Under the pieces are notes generated by a model. It saw only the letters and a list, made by a program, of their open reading frames with translations, was not told where the DNA came from and searched no databases. A DNA stretch of 64,000 nt from NCBI GenBank assembly GCA_964542455.1, contig CAZIUC010000005.1, positions 82,941 through 146,940 on the forward strand, read 5' to 3'. Below are positions 1-7,664 of the stretch, in pieces (the first letter of the stretch is position 1; the number at the start of each line of letters is the position of its first letter). Source of the stretch: PFJX01 sp964542455. GTDB lineage: Bacteria > Pseudomonadota > Gammaproteobacteria > Burkholderiales > Thiobacillaceae. The translations under genes were made by a program, and so were the position numbers.

Positions 1-288
1 CCCTACCCTTCGGTAATCCCTGCCGGCAGTTTTCGAGAGCCGCTATGCCACATGCCCGCGATGCATCGGTAATCGCCCGCCACTCCCGCGATCATTTGTG
101 ATCGTATGTCTACACTCGACTGAAAGCGGGTATTTATATACGGCGAGTGGACGGCGTTTCCCGACCCACAAGAGCCGCTCGGCCTTCATCGTTACGACGG
201 CCAGGTACCGGGGGTAGAGGCGCCATTCGCTGACATTCCGTGGCCTGCTGCTGTTTGGCCTTAGCAGCCGATCAGCCCATTGGCCTGA
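1..288. other. Intergenic stretch at window edge, no gene recognised
   Basis: I see no coding region with recognisable similarity on either strand between the window start and the end of the cation efflux gene. The sequence is GC-moderate and interrupted by stops in all frames. It may hold the remnant of a mobile element or the 3' flank of a gene outside the window, but nothing in the sequence proves this. Confidence 0.4.
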
Positions 289-1239
289 TCAAGCCGCGCA
301 TTGATGAATTTCGATGGTGGCGTGGACGATTTCCTCATGCTGCGCGAGTTGGTCGCGCACCCGACTTGGCGTCAATGCCGGATCATGGGTCACTACACTC
401 AACGCACACGAGAATTTCTGTTTTCCAACACGCCAGACGTGAAGGTCAGTGATTCGCGTATCTCCGGCCTCCGGCCCAGTTTCAACCACTTCGCGAATCT
501 CTTCCACCACTGGATGATCCATTTCGCGGTCGAGCAGCACTTTTCCAGTTTCGGAGAGGAGATTCTTTGCCCAAGTCGCCACCAGTACCGCACCGACAAT
601 TCCCATCACCGGGTCAAGCCAGGACCAGCCATAAACCCATCCCCCCGCCAAGGCAATGATGGCTAGAACGGAGGTTGCAGCGTCAGCAACCACATGCACA
701 TAGGCCGACTTCAGATTGAGGTCGTGGTGGGGGGCATCATCATGGTGGTGATGGTCGCCATGATCTTCGTGATGATGGTGGCCGTGAGCGCCGCCTAGAA
801 TCATCGCGCAGACGATGTTCACAATCAGACCAACCACCGCCACGACAATCGCTTCCTGGTAATGAATTGGCTGTGGCGACATGATGCGTTCGACAGAACC
901 AAAAACCATGATCGCAGCGACGCCCAACAGGAAAATCGCACTGGCGAATCCGCCCAGCACCTCGATCTTCCAGGTGCCGAATGCAAAGCGCGGATCGCTC
1001 GAATAGCGCCGTGCAGCCGCGTAGGCAAAGGCACTTAGGCCGATCGCCACGGCATGCGAACTCATATGCCAGCCATCGGCCAACAGTGCCATGGAGTTGA
1101 ACCACCAGCCCGCGATGATTTCCACAACCATCATTACCGCCGTTATCCACATCACGGCGCGTGTACCACGCTCGGCCGCCTGATTGCCTTCGTCGAAGAC
1201 ATGCTGGTGCGTCCAGGGACTCAGATCATGGGTGTGCAT
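289..1239 (-). CDS. dmeF: CDF family cobalt/nickel efflux transporter DmeF
   Basis: This is a cation diffusion facilitator that would export divalent metal across the inner membrane in exchange for protons. The 316-residue protein has six predicted membrane segments, beginning at about residues 28-47. The second helix carries ADGWHMSSH at 54-62, so the usual HxxxD is HxxxH here, as in DmeF-type Co/Ni exporters. The fifth helix has H182 and D186. A histidine-rich loop at residues 152-172 separates helices four and five, and a cytoplasmic C-terminal domain follows. It is divergent from an RcnR-type repressor with a shared palindromic operator between them, which supports Ni/Co rather than Zn as substrate. 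Metal specificity is inferred. Confidence 0.88.
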   Translation of the reverse strand: MHTHDLSPWTHQHVFDEGNQAAERGTRAVMWITAVMMVVEIIAGWWFNSMALLADGWHMSSHAVAIGLSAFAYAAARRYSSDPRFAFGTWKIEVLGGFASAIFLLGVAAIMVFGSVERIMSPQPIHYQEAIVVAVVGLIVNIVCAMILGGAHGHHHHEDHGDHHHHDDAPHHDLNLKSAYVHVVADAATSVLAIIALAGGWVYGWSWLDPVMGIVGAVLVATWAKNLLSETGKVLLDREMDHPVVEEIREVVETGPEAGDTRITDLHVWRVGKQKFSCALSVVTHDPALTPSRVRDQLAQHEEIVHATIEIHQCAA

Positions 1240-1303
1240 AGTTTCTCAACTTTGAAAGATTGTGTCGGCCACCCATCAATGAGTCGGTGCCGGATTGACG
1301 ATG

Positions 1304-1326
1304 AATATACTGTACCCCAGTATATT
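1304..1326. promoter_or_regulatory. Palindromic operator between dmeF and its repressor
   Basis: A perfect 9-bp inverted repeat (AATATACTG, 5-nt spacer TACCC, CAGTATATT) lies in the 112-bp divergent intergenic region. It contains TACT-N7-AGTA with a run of four C/G in the centre, the layout known for RcnR/DmeR-type operators. It lies 26 bp upstream of the repressor start and 65 bp upstream of the dmeF start, so one bound repressor could control both promoters. Confidence 0.7.
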
Positions 1327-1351
1327 GTCAGGGTCGATCTCTGGACTGGAC

Positions 1352-1627
1352 ATGGCACACACGATCAAGGGTAAGAAGCAGTTGTTGGCGCGCGTGCGTC
1401 GTATAAAGGGTCAAGCAGAAGCTCTGGAGCGGGCGCTGGATCAGGAGTCAGATTGCTCATCTGTCTTGCAGCAAATCGCCGCCATCCGGGGAGCCGTTAA
1501 TGGCCTGATGTCCGAGGTTCTGGAAGGCCACCTCAGGGAGCATCTTGGTCCCGATGTGGCTGATACGCGGCAGCGTACTGATGATCTTGAACAAGTCATC
1601 AGCGCTCTGCGTTCTTACATGAAATGA
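1352..1627 (+). CDS. dmeR: RcnR/DmeR-type metal-sensing transcriptional repressor
   Basis: This is a 91-residue all-helical repressor of the CsoR/RcnR/FrmR family (DUF156), which leaves DNA on binding metal. An in-frame ATG exists 19 codons upstream at 1295, but it lies in front of the palindromic operator. Starting at 1352 puts the conserved MAHTIKGKKQLLARVRRIKGQ at the N-terminus. With this start His3, Cys35, His60 and His64 fall exactly at the Ni/Co ligand positions of E. coli RcnR. That argues against a copper (CsoR) or formaldehyde (FrmR) sensor. It is divergent from dmeF and presumably represses it and itself. The symbol follows the dmeR-dmeF pairing known in rhizobia. Confidence 0.85.
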   Translation: MAHTIKGKKQLLARVRRIKGQAEALERALDQESDCSSVLQQIAAIRGAVNGLMSEVLEGHLREHLGPDVADTRQRTDDLEQVISALRSYMK

Positions 1628-1953
1628 TGGGGAAGTTGCGAACGGCAGCTATGGGCGACCAGGATGAGTTCGCCGCGTATGTGCGAAGGTCGTTTATTCG
1701 GCTTGCTGCAGACGCCCATCTAGCTTGATTTTGGGATCAGAGAATGACCGCAACTGGCCGTTATGAAAATCTTTCCATAATGGCCGCCAGCACCCGTTCG
1801 CCGGCCGCTTCTGAAACCCCGCTATCGCTACATACGAGGCGTTGGAGCGGCAGAGAAGGCCAAGGAACAGCAACGACGCCCTTCGTCGATCAACGCCTGC
1901 CACAATCCGCGAACACGCGTATTATCAATTGTATTACATCCGGAGCCACCACC
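1628..1953. other. Non-coding stretch between dmeR and the first TA module
   Basis: No open frame here resembles a known protein. Just upstream of the antitoxin start, the hexamer GTATTA occurs twice (1919-1924 and 1931-1936), flanking the palindrome CAATTG. That AT-rich block is the likely promoter/operator of the toxin-antitoxin operon. The rest looks like relic sequence. Confidence 0.4.
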
Positions 1954-2208
1954 ATGCGCACCCTCTCTGTCCGCCTCGACGACCAGACCGACGCCCTCCT
2001 GCGCGCCTTCTGCGCCCGCACCGGGCAGACCCAGAGCGAGGCCGTCAAAATGAGCATTGCCGCGTTGGCGGCGCAAACCGAATCACCCGCCCGCTTGGCC
2101 GAATCGCTGGGCCTGGTCGGTTGTTTCGACAGCGGCGTCGGCGACCTGGGGCGCAACCATTCGCAGCGCCTGCACGAGAAGCTTGTTGAGAAATCACGCC
2201 GTGGCTAA
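1954..2208 (+). CDS. Ribbon-helix-helix (CopG-like) antitoxin, VapB type
   Basis: This 84-residue protein begins MRTLSVRLDDQTDALLRAF, a beta strand followed by two helices as in ribbon-helix-helix DNA-binding antitoxins (residues 1-45). The C-terminal half is the probable toxin-binding tail. The frame is open further upstream to 1744, but similarity to RHH proteins starts only at the ATG at 1954. It overlaps the downstream PIN-domain toxin by 8 nt, so the two are translationally coupled. It is expected to repress its own operon together with the toxin. Confidence 0.75.
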   Translation: MRTLSVRLDDQTDALLRAFCARTGQTQSEAVKMSIAALAAQTESPARLAESLGLVGCFDSGVGDLGRNHSQRLHEKLVEKSRRG

Positions 2209-2611
2209 GGCGCTGGTGGATACCGGTCCACTGGTGGCCTGGCTGGACAAGGGGGACGGCGACCATGCACGTTGCACCGCGTTTTTCGCCGACTTCCAAG
2301 GGCAACTCGTCACCACCTGGCCCGTCCTCACCGAAGTCTGCCATCTGCTGCCGCGCCACGTCGTCGGGCGCTTCATGCGCTGGGTCGCGGCGGGCGGTGT
2401 GGCAGTGCGGGAAATGTCTCCCACGGCGGCCGACGACATCGCCGCCCTCATGGAGAAATACGACGACCTGCCGATGGACTTGGCCGATGCCTCACTGGTA
2501 TGGCTGGCTGGAGAGTTGGGACTCAGCGAGGTCATCACGCTGGACGAAACCGACTTCGGTATCTATCGGTTACCAGGCGGCAAGCGGCTGACGAATTTGC
2601 TGGCGCGTTGA
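2201..2611 (+). CDS. PIN-domain ribonuclease toxin, VapC type
   Basis: This is a 136-residue PIN-domain protein expected to cleave RNA with Mg2+/Mn2+. The acidic active-site residues are visible: D7 in ALVDTGPLVAWLD, E45 in VLTEVCHLL, D93/D96 in PMDLADASL, and D115/D118 near the C-terminus. I use the GTG at 2201, which overlaps the antitoxin stop. An ATG further upstream (2057) lies deep in the antitoxin gene and would add non-homologous residues. It forms the first of three TA modules in this region and ends 10 bp before the groEL remnant. Confidence 0.8.
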   Translation: MAKALVDTGPLVAWLDKGDGDHARCTAFFADFQGQLVTTWPVLTEVCHLLPRHVVGRFMRWVAAGGVAVREMSPTAADDIAALMEKYDDLPMDLADASLVWLAGELGLSEVITLDETDFGIYRLPGGKRLTNLLAR

Positions 2612-2621
2612 TTCCGCCCTT

Positions 2622-3334
2622 GCCCGCATGGTCGCCGGTGTCAACGTTCTGGGCAATGCGGTCAAGGTGATTCCAAGACCTCAGACTTTGCCGGTGACGG
2701 CACCACCACCACCGTGCTGGAAGACCCCTTCGTCCTGCTCTACGACAAGAAGGTTTCCAACATTCGCGACCTGCTGCCGGTGCTGGAGCAGGTTGCCAAA
2801 GCCGGCAAGCCGCTGCTGATCATCGCCGAGGACGTCGACGGCGAAGCCCTGGCCACCCTGGTGGTGAACAACATTCGCGGCATCCTCAAGACCTGTGCCG
2901 TCAAGGCCCCTGGCTTCGGCGACCGTCGCAAGGCGATGCTGGAAGACATGGCCATCCTGACCGGCGGCACCGTGATTGCCGAGGAAGTGGGCCTGTCCCT
3001 GGAAAAAGCCACCCTGGAAGACCTGGGCCGCGCCAAGCGCATCGAAATCGGCAAGGAAAACACCACGGTCATCGACGGCTCCGGTTCTCCCGACGACATC
3101 AAGAACCGTATCACCCAGATCAACAAGCAGATCGACGAAGTCACTTCCGACTACGACAAGGAAAAGCTGCAAGAGCGCAAGGCCAAGCTGGCCGGCGGTG
3201 TTGCCGTGATCAAGGTGGGTGCCGCGACCGAAGTCGAAATGAAAGAGAAGAAGGCTCGCGTGGAAGACGCGCTGCACGCCACCCGCGCCGCCGTTGAAGA
3301 AGGCATCGTGGCTGGCGGCGGCGTTGCCCTGCTT
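2622..3334 (+). pseudogene. groEL: groEL remnant with internal deletions
   Basis: Three blocks of GroEL similarity lie side by side with the intervening parts missing. Block one (2622-2669) reads ARMVAGVNVLGNAVKV, near the N-terminus. Block two (2672-2719), in a different frame, reads SKTSDFAGDGTTTTVL, which holds the ATP-binding GDGTTT. Block three runs from LEDPFVLLYDKK through the apical domain to VEEGIVAGGGVALL at about 3334. Estimated from E. coli GroEL numbering, about 50 residues are missing between blocks one and two and about 120 between two and three. The C-terminal quarter is also absent, replaced by the end of the next TA module. It cannot make a chaperonin. Codon choice in block three is still that of a highly expressed gene, so the decay looks recent. 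Confidence 0.85.
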
Positions 3335-3346
3335 GCGCCGCGCCGA

Positions 3347-3766
3347 CTACCCCGTGGGTACAACCACCGCCGGTGTGATGCCGAGCCGTTTGGCGCGGCG
3401 CGCGAAGCGACGGCCATCGAAGCTCAGGAACTCGTCACAGTGGCCGCTCACCAAGAGATGCAGCGCGTCGGCGAAGTCGAGCCCTTGCAAATGCCAGTCC
3501 AGGGCGTCAGCTACGCGGGCCCATTCCTCGACGCTGACGTTGGGTAGCCCCAGTAAGTGCCTGATGACGCGGACGAAATCCTCTGCGGAGAAGCCATAAA
3601 ACGCGCGCAAGACCCATTCGAGTTCGAGAATCACCGTCAGAGGCACGAAAATTCGCGCTGATTCGCCCAGGATGCGGCGAGCAATCGGCCGCTGCGTGCC
3701 GGCTTCGGGATCGGCCGGGTCATCAACGTAGAAACGCGCCAGGATATTGGTATCAAGCGCGATCAT
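3347..3766 (-). CDS. PIN-domain ribonuclease toxin, VapC type
   Basis: This is a second PIN-domain toxin of 139 residues, starting MIALDTNILARFYVDD. The acidic residues D5, E48 or E50, D97/D100 (LDFADALHL) and D117 (SFDGRRF) match the PIN active site. An upstream extension to 3874 exists but runs through the antitoxin gene in another frame; the chosen ATG overlaps the antitoxin by 14 nt, as usual for vapBC pairs. Its 3' end abuts the truncated groEL remnant. Substrate RNA is unknown. Confidence 0.82.
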   Translation of the reverse strand: MIALDTNILARFYVDDPADPEAGTQRPIARRILGESARIFVPLTVILELEWVLRAFYGFSAEDFVRVIRHLLGLPNVSVEEWARVADALDWHLQGLDFADALHLLVSGHCDEFLSFDGRRFARRAKRLGITPAVVVPTG

Positions 3767-4013
3767 CTTCAGCTTCCCGCATGGCAATCGCCACATCGAA
3801 ATCGGCCAGTCGGCGCTCGCCCGGCCGCCGGCAAACCAGCATGCCGAAGCCATCGTCAACCTGGGTTTGAGCAACCTGGCGCTTCACCTCGGCATGTATG
3901 ACGCTCCCTTCCAGGCTGAAATCGAGCTGGCAACCCGGCGTAATGCCCAGGCGCCGGCGAATTTCCACGGGAATGACAACCTGGCCCTTATCTGAAACGG
4001 TGACGGTGAGCAT
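3753..4013 (-). CDS. AbrB/MazE-type antitoxin, VapB
   Basis: This 86-residue protein has an N-terminal swapped-hairpin AbrB DNA-binding domain (residues 2-45, with VSDKGQVVIPVEIRRRLGI as the signature). A C-terminal tail that should neutralise the PIN toxin follows. The gene overlaps vapC by 14 nt. A 6-bp inverted repeat lies 13 bp upstream of its start and is the likely autoregulatory operator. It belongs to a different antitoxin class from the RHH protein of the first module, so the two PIN modules are not simple duplicates. Confidence 0.85.
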   Translation of the reverse strand: MLTVTVSDKGQVVIPVEIRRRLGITPGCQLDFSLEGSVIHAEVKRQVAQTQVDDGFGMLVCRRPGERRLADFDVAIAMREAEDDRA

Positions 4014-4026
4014 GACGGCCCCTTTC

Positions 4027-4041
4027 TCTTACATGGTAAGA
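4027..4041. promoter_or_regulatory. Inverted repeat upstream of the AbrB-type vapB
   Basis: TCTTAC-ATG-GTAAGA is a perfect 6-bp inverted repeat with a 3-nt centre, 13 bp upstream of the minus-strand antitoxin start. Antitoxins of this class bind such palindromes to repress their own operon, so this is a candidate operator. I see no experimental proof in the sequence. Confidence 0.5.
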
Positions 4042-4261
4042 ATAATGTAGCACAGGGTAGGGCGGGCGAAAACGATCAGTAAGCCAGTGAGCGGCGTGGT
4101 GAAATTTGCCGACAAACGACCATGCGTGAAAAACGCCGCTTCCGCGTCTTCCCTGTTGCTGGCTACCGATTGCATGGTGGCCGATCAGCCGGAAAACAGA
4201 AAAGGCGGCGGCGCCCCTGACATGCCTGTCCTTTCGTCCATTCAAACCGGTGAGCGTGCTA

Positions 4262-4279
4262 ATCTACATTTGTGTAGAT
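4262..4279. promoter_or_regulatory. Inverted repeat upstream of the GNAT toxin-antitoxin operon
   Basis: ATCTACA-TTTG-TGTAGAT is a perfect 7-bp inverted repeat ending 11 bp before the antitoxin start. The surrounding sequence is AT-rich, with a good ribosome-binding site (AGGA) directly after it. It is placed so that a bound antitoxin dimer would block transcription, as in other RHH/GNAT modules. Confidence 0.55.
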
Positions 4280-4290
4280 ATTTATAGGAA

Positions 4291-4554
4291 ATGGTCATGC
4301 AAATCTCCGCCATCGTCTCCGACGAGACCCAACGCCTGCTCGATGCCACGGTGCAGAAGCGCGGCCTGAAGAAAGGTTTCGTGATCGAGACCGCCTTGCG
4401 CCATTACCTGTTGGCACTTAACGCCATCCCTGGCGAATTCATCACGCCACCGGTCCTGACGTTGACCCCGGAAAGTTGGCAAGCAATGACCGCCGCACTC
4501 GCCGATACCGCCGAGCCTACCCCCGCCCTGCGAGAGTTGCTGGGCAATGCTTGA
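4291..4554 (+). CDS. Putative RHH-like antitoxin of a GNAT toxin module
   Basis: This is an 87-residue acidic protein with a predicted N-terminal ribbon-helix-helix-like segment (ISAIVSDETQRLLDATVQKRG, then a helix ending in RHYLLALN). A proline-rich acidic tail follows. It overlaps the downstream acetyltransferase by 8 nt. The assignment rests mainly on size, the RHH-like start and the coupled GNAT gene. A start at the second ATG (4297) is equally compatible with the AGGA ribosome-binding site. Confidence 0.6.
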   Translation: MVMQISAIVSDETQRLLDATVQKRGLKKGFVIETALRHYLLALNAIPGEFITPPVLTLTPESWQAMTAALADTAEPTPALRELLGNA

Positions 4555-5065
4555 GTTGCGCGCGCTACGTCCTGATGACGACCGGACCGCGTTTCGTTCC
4601 GGCAACCCGGCGCTCGATTATTTCTTCCAGCAATTCGCCGGGCAAAACCAGTTCCGCCACCACATCGGCACCACCTATGTCGCTATCGAGGAGGGGCGGA
4701 TTCTTGGCTACGCCACGGTCAGCCCGGCGCATCTGGAATGCGCGCAACTCGCCGAGGCGGAACGCAAGCGGCTGCCCAACTATCCGCTCCCGGTGCTGCG
4801 TCTCGCTCGCCTGGCGACGCATGAAGACGCCCAGGGCCGAGGAATCGGCAAGACTTTGTTGCGCCACGTCTGCCTGTTGGCCACCCAAATGAGCGCCGAT
4901 TTCGGCTGCGTCGGGTTGCTGGTCGATGCCAAGCCGGAAGCGCTTGGCTACTATCAAGCTTTCGGTTTCCTGTGCCTGGAGCCGGTGACCGGCGAGGCCG
5001 CCATGCAGCCGTTGCCCTTGTTCCTGGCGATCAACAAACTGGCGCGCCTGACGGCCGGGAAATAA
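4547..5065 (+). CDS. GNAT acetyltransferase, probable toxin
   Basis: This is a 172-residue GNAT-fold acetyltransferase. The acetyl-CoA pyrophosphate loop is visible as QGRGIGKTLL, preceded by the beta-4 strand RLARLATHED. A conserved aromatic near YYQAFGF closes the fold. The N-terminus DRTAFRSGNPALDYFFQQFA is typical of the TacT/AtaT group, toxins that acetylate the amino group of charged tRNA. It is translationally coupled to a small putative antitoxin with a palindromic operator. Toxin activity is inferred from this context; a housekeeping acetyltransferase role cannot be excluded. Confidence 0.75.
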   Translation: MLELRALRPDDDRTAFRSGNPALDYFFQQFAGQNQFRHHIGTTYVAIEEGRILGYATVSPAHLECAQLAEAERKRLPNYPLPVLRLARLATHEDAQGRGIGKTLLRHVCLLATQMSADFGCVGLLVDAKPEALGYYQAFGFLCLEPVTGEAAMQPLPLFLAINKLARLTAGK

Positions 5066-5112
5066 CCGGAATTACGGCGAGCGCGGGTTTGTGCGTGTGA
5101 TGAAGCAAGTCC

Positions 5113-6150
5113 TTATGGGGCCGGGTTCATCTGGCTCAGATGCAGTTGTTCGATCGCCGCCAGCGCGTCGGCGGCCAGCGGTTTGTCCCAGGCGTCGAGA
5201 TTTTCGCTGAGCTGCGCGAGGGAGGTGGCGCCGATGATCGTGCTGCCCATGAACCAGCGGTGATAGACGAAGGACAGGGCCATTTGCGCGGGCGACATGC
5301 CGAGCTTTTCCGCGAGCGTGGCATAGGCCGCGACGGCGGGCGGGACACCGGGTTTCTCATAGCGCTGCGCGAAGCCCTTGAAGCGCGTCACGCGGCCGTC
5401 CGCGTTGGGGTTTTTCCAGTATTTGCCTGATAGCAGGCCGAACGCCAGGGGGGAATACGCCAGCAGGCTGAGTTGTTCCCGATAGGTGATTTCGCTCAGG
5501 CCGAACTCGAAAACCCGGTTGATCAGGCTGTAGGAGTTCTGAATCGAGACGACGCGCGGGAGGCCGTGTTCCTGTGCCAGGCGCAGGAATTCCATGACGC
5601 CCCAGGGTGTTTCGTTGGACAGGCCGACATGGCGAATCTTGCCTTCCCGGATCAACGCGGCCAGCGTTTCCAGTTGCGCGCGGATGGGCAGCGCATCCGT
5701 CTCCTGGTCGGGATCGAACTGATATTGGCCGAACATGGGCACGTTGCGTTCCGGCCAGTGCAACTGGTAGAGGTCGAGGTAATCGGTGCCGAGACGGCGT
5801 AGCGAGCCTTCCAGCGCGCTCCGGATATTGTCGTTATCCAGCGCGCTCGGGCCGCCTCTTATCCACTTCAGCGGTCGCCTTGGCCCCGCCACCTTGCTGG
5901 CGAGGATGATCTGGTCGCGCGGTTTGCCACGTAGCCAGGTGCCGATCATGGATTCGCTGCGGGTAAACGTTTCCGGGCGCGGCGGCACCGGGTACATCTC
6001 CGCCGTGTCGATGAAATTGACGCCCCGTTCGAAGGCCAGATCGAGCTGGGCATGGGCTTCCGCCTCACTGTTCTGCTCACCGAAGGTCATGGTGCCCAGG
6101 CAGATGGCGGAAACCGAGAGGCCACTGTCGCCGAGTTTGCGGTAGTCCAT
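5113..6150 (-). CDS. NADP(H)-dependent aldo/keto reductase (Tas-like)
   Basis: This is a 345-residue TIM-barrel oxidoreductase of the aldo/keto reductase family. The catalytic tetrad is recognisable: Asp and Tyr in FIDTAEMY, Lys in LASKVAG and His in YQLHWPER. The extended loop GQYQFDPDQET and overall length resemble E. coli Tas. The likely start is the ATG at 6150, preceded by AGGAG at 10 nt; a TTG two codons upstream is also possible. It reads in the same direction as purC with about 15 bp between them. Substrate is unknown. Confidence 0.85.
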   Translation of the reverse strand: MDYRKLGDSGLSVSAICLGTMTFGEQNSEAEAHAQLDLAFERGVNFIDTAEMYPVPPRPETFTRSESMIGTWLRGKPRDQIILASKVAGPRRPLKWIRGGPSALDNDNIRSALEGSLRRLGTDYLDLYQLHWPERNVPMFGQYQFDPDQETDALPIRAQLETLAALIREGKIRHVGLSNETPWGVMEFLRLAQEHGLPRVVSIQNSYSLINRVFEFGLSEITYREQLSLLAYSPLAFGLLSGKYWKNPNADGRVTRFKGFAQRYEKPGVPPAVAAYATLAEKLGMSPAQMALSFVYHRWFMGSTIIGATSLAQLSENLDAWDKPLAADALAAIEQLHLSQMNPAP

Positions 6151-6166
6151 GGTCAATCAACTCCTG

Positions 6167-7048
6167 TCAGTCGATCAGGCGGCGCCGCGCTTCCTCATAT
6201 TTCTCGGTGGTGCGAGCCACCACTTCGGCGGGCAGTTCCGGGCCGGGAGCCTGTTTGTTCCAGCCGGATTGGGTCAGCCAGTCGCGCACGTACTGTTTGT
6301 CGAAGCTGGGTGGGTTGCCGCCTATCTGGTACTGATCCAGCGGCCAGAAGCGGGAGGAGTCCGGGGTGAGCACTTCGTCAATCAGGGTCAGGGTGCCATT
6401 TTCGTCGAGGCCGAATTCAAACTTGGTATCGGCGATGATGATGCCGCGTGTCAGCGCGTATTCAGCCGCCGCCTGGTAAAGGGCGATGGCGGTATCGCGT
6501 ACCCGGGCGGCGAGGTCGCCACCCAACAGCTCGGCGCACTGGGCAAAGTCGATATTCTCGTCGTGCGCGCCCAGAGCCGCCTTGGTGGAGGGGGTGAACA
6601 GGGGTTGCGGCAGCTTGGCCGCCTGTTTCAGGCCGGCGGGCAGGGGAATGCCGCAGACCGATCCGGTTTTCTGATAGTCGGCCCAGCCGCTACCTACCAG
6701 ATAACCACGCACGATGGCTTCCACCGGCAGGGCCTTCAGGCGTTTCACGACGATGGCGCGGCCGGCTACCTGGGGGCGCTCTTCCGGGGTTACCACACTC
6801 TCCGGCGCTTCTCCGGTGAGCTGGTTGGGCAGGATGTCGGCCAGTTTTTTGAACCAAAAATCGGCCACCGCCGTGAGCACCTTGCCTTTGCCGGGAATCG
6901 GCGTCGGCATGATCACGTCGAAGGCGGACAGGCGGTCGCTGGTGACGATCAGCATGCGCTTGTCGTCCACGGCATAGATGTCGCGCACCTTGCCCTTGTG
7001 GATCAATGGCAGGGACTGGATGGTCGATTCGTAGAGGGCGTCGGTCAT
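6167..7048 (-). CDS. purC: Phosphoribosylaminoimidazole-succinocarboxamide synthase
   Basis: PurC condenses CAIR with aspartate using ATP to make SAICAR in purine synthesis. The 293-residue protein starts MTDALYESTIQSLPLIHKGKVRDIY; the KGKVRDIY strand with TSDRLSAFDV is the family ATP-binding signature. LIDEVLTPDSSRFWP carries the substrate-binding residues. The frame stays open about 34 codons upstream, but that part is unlike PurC and overlaps a repeat, so the start is taken at 7048. Length is that of the long bacterial/yeast-type PurC. Confidence 0.93.
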   Translation of the reverse strand: MTDALYESTIQSLPLIHKGKVRDIYAVDDKRMLIVTSDRLSAFDVIMPTPIPGKGKVLTAVADFWFKKLADILPNQLTGEAPESVVTPEERPQVAGRAIVVKRLKALPVEAIVRGYLVGSGWADYQKTGSVCGIPLPAGLKQAAKLPQPLFTPSTKAALGAHDENIDFAQCAELLGGDLAARVRDTAIALYQAAAEYALTRGIIIADTKFEFGLDENGTLTLIDEVLTPDSSRFWPLDQYQIGGNPPSFDKQYVRDWLTQSGWNKQAPGPELPAEVVARTTEKYEEARRRLID

Positions 7049-7136
7049 GGTGTGTGAAAGGGCGGTTGCCGGAAGACGGCATTCTACAGAGCGAAGTAAT
7101 CGGTCCGTAGTCAACAAATCGCGCCGAAGCATCACC

Positions 7137-7195
7137 TGTAGCGCCGGCATCCTTGCCGGCGTCTTTAAAACAGCCGGCTGGAAGCCGGCGCTACA
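7137..7195. repeat. 59-bp palindromic repeat, two hairpins
   Basis: The element is bounded by a 12-bp terminal inverted repeat (TGTAGCGCCGGC ... GCCGGCGCTACA) and contains two smaller GCCGGC hairpins. Its right half (7165-7195) recurs exactly, as a reverse complement of 31 nt, at 63316-63346 next to lipB. It lies between purC and the small Usp-like gene and may act as a terminator or REP-like unit. Confidence 0.8.
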
Positions 7196-7208
7196 TAGCG
7201 CGCGGGCC

Positions 7209-7589
7209 TCAGCCGGCCTGCTCCGGCGTGGAGAGGTAAACGATCTGATGGCCCTTCAGCGCGACCAGGACTTTTGTTTCTTCGCTCACTTGCGCGGGGT
7301 CGGCCAGGGCGAGGGCGGTGATGCCCCGGTGGCGGCCCAGGTAGCTGAGGATTTCCTCGCTCATTTCACCGTGGACGCTGCTCACGTGGTAGTCGATGCC
7401 GCTGTGTTCGAGCCGCAGCAGCAGCAGGGCGAGCATGGTGGTGGGCTCGCGCGGCGGGTTGATCAGGAGAATGTCCAGACGTGGACAGATGTGCGCGCAG
7501 TGACGCAACAAGGTGGCGAGCAGCTCGCGATCCAGGGTACGACCGTTGAGTGCGAGCAGGACGCGGGTGTGCGGGCGCAGGGACTTCAT
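7209..7589 (-). CDS. Small universal-stress-protein-like protein
   Basis: This is a 126-residue protein with alternating strands and helices (RVLLALNGRTLDRELLATLL ... LDILLINPP ... ITALALADP ... KVLVALKGHQIVYLS), the pattern of a Usp/Rossmann-type fold. No nucleotide-binding GxxGxxxxG is evident. It lies downstream of the fba terminator on the same strand. I start at the ATG at 7589; a TTG seven codons upstream is weaker. It seems to be a conserved hypothetical of autotrophic betaproteobacteria, but this is an impression; function unknown. Confidence 0.6.
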   Translation of the reverse strand: MKSLRPHTRVLLALNGRTLDRELLATLLRHCAHICPRLDILLINPPREPTTMLALLLLRLEHSGIDYHVSSVHGEMSEEILSYLGRHRGITALALADPAQVSEETKVLVALKGHQIVYLSTPEQAG

Positions 7590-7614
7590 GGTTGTCGCTA
7601 GTACCGGCAAGCAA

Positions 7615-7638
7615 AAAGCGGCCCCGGAGGGCCGCTTT
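7615..7638 (-). terminator. Intrinsic terminator after fba
   Basis: A 10-bp perfect stem (AAAGCGGCCC / GGGCCGCTTT) with a 4-nt loop is followed, on the minus strand, by a run of T. It lies 27 bp downstream of the fba stop codon, so it probably ends the tkt-gap-pgk-pyk-fba transcript. Confidence 0.85.
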
Positions 7639-7664
7639 CAAAATGCCGGTCGAACAAGGAGGTC

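Noticed and set aside
1..288. Partial gene at the left edge
   Set aside because: No frame gives recognisable protein; could not be supported.
1295..1351. N-terminal extension of the RcnR-type repressor
   Set aside because: It overlaps the operator and displaces the conserved His3 from its position.
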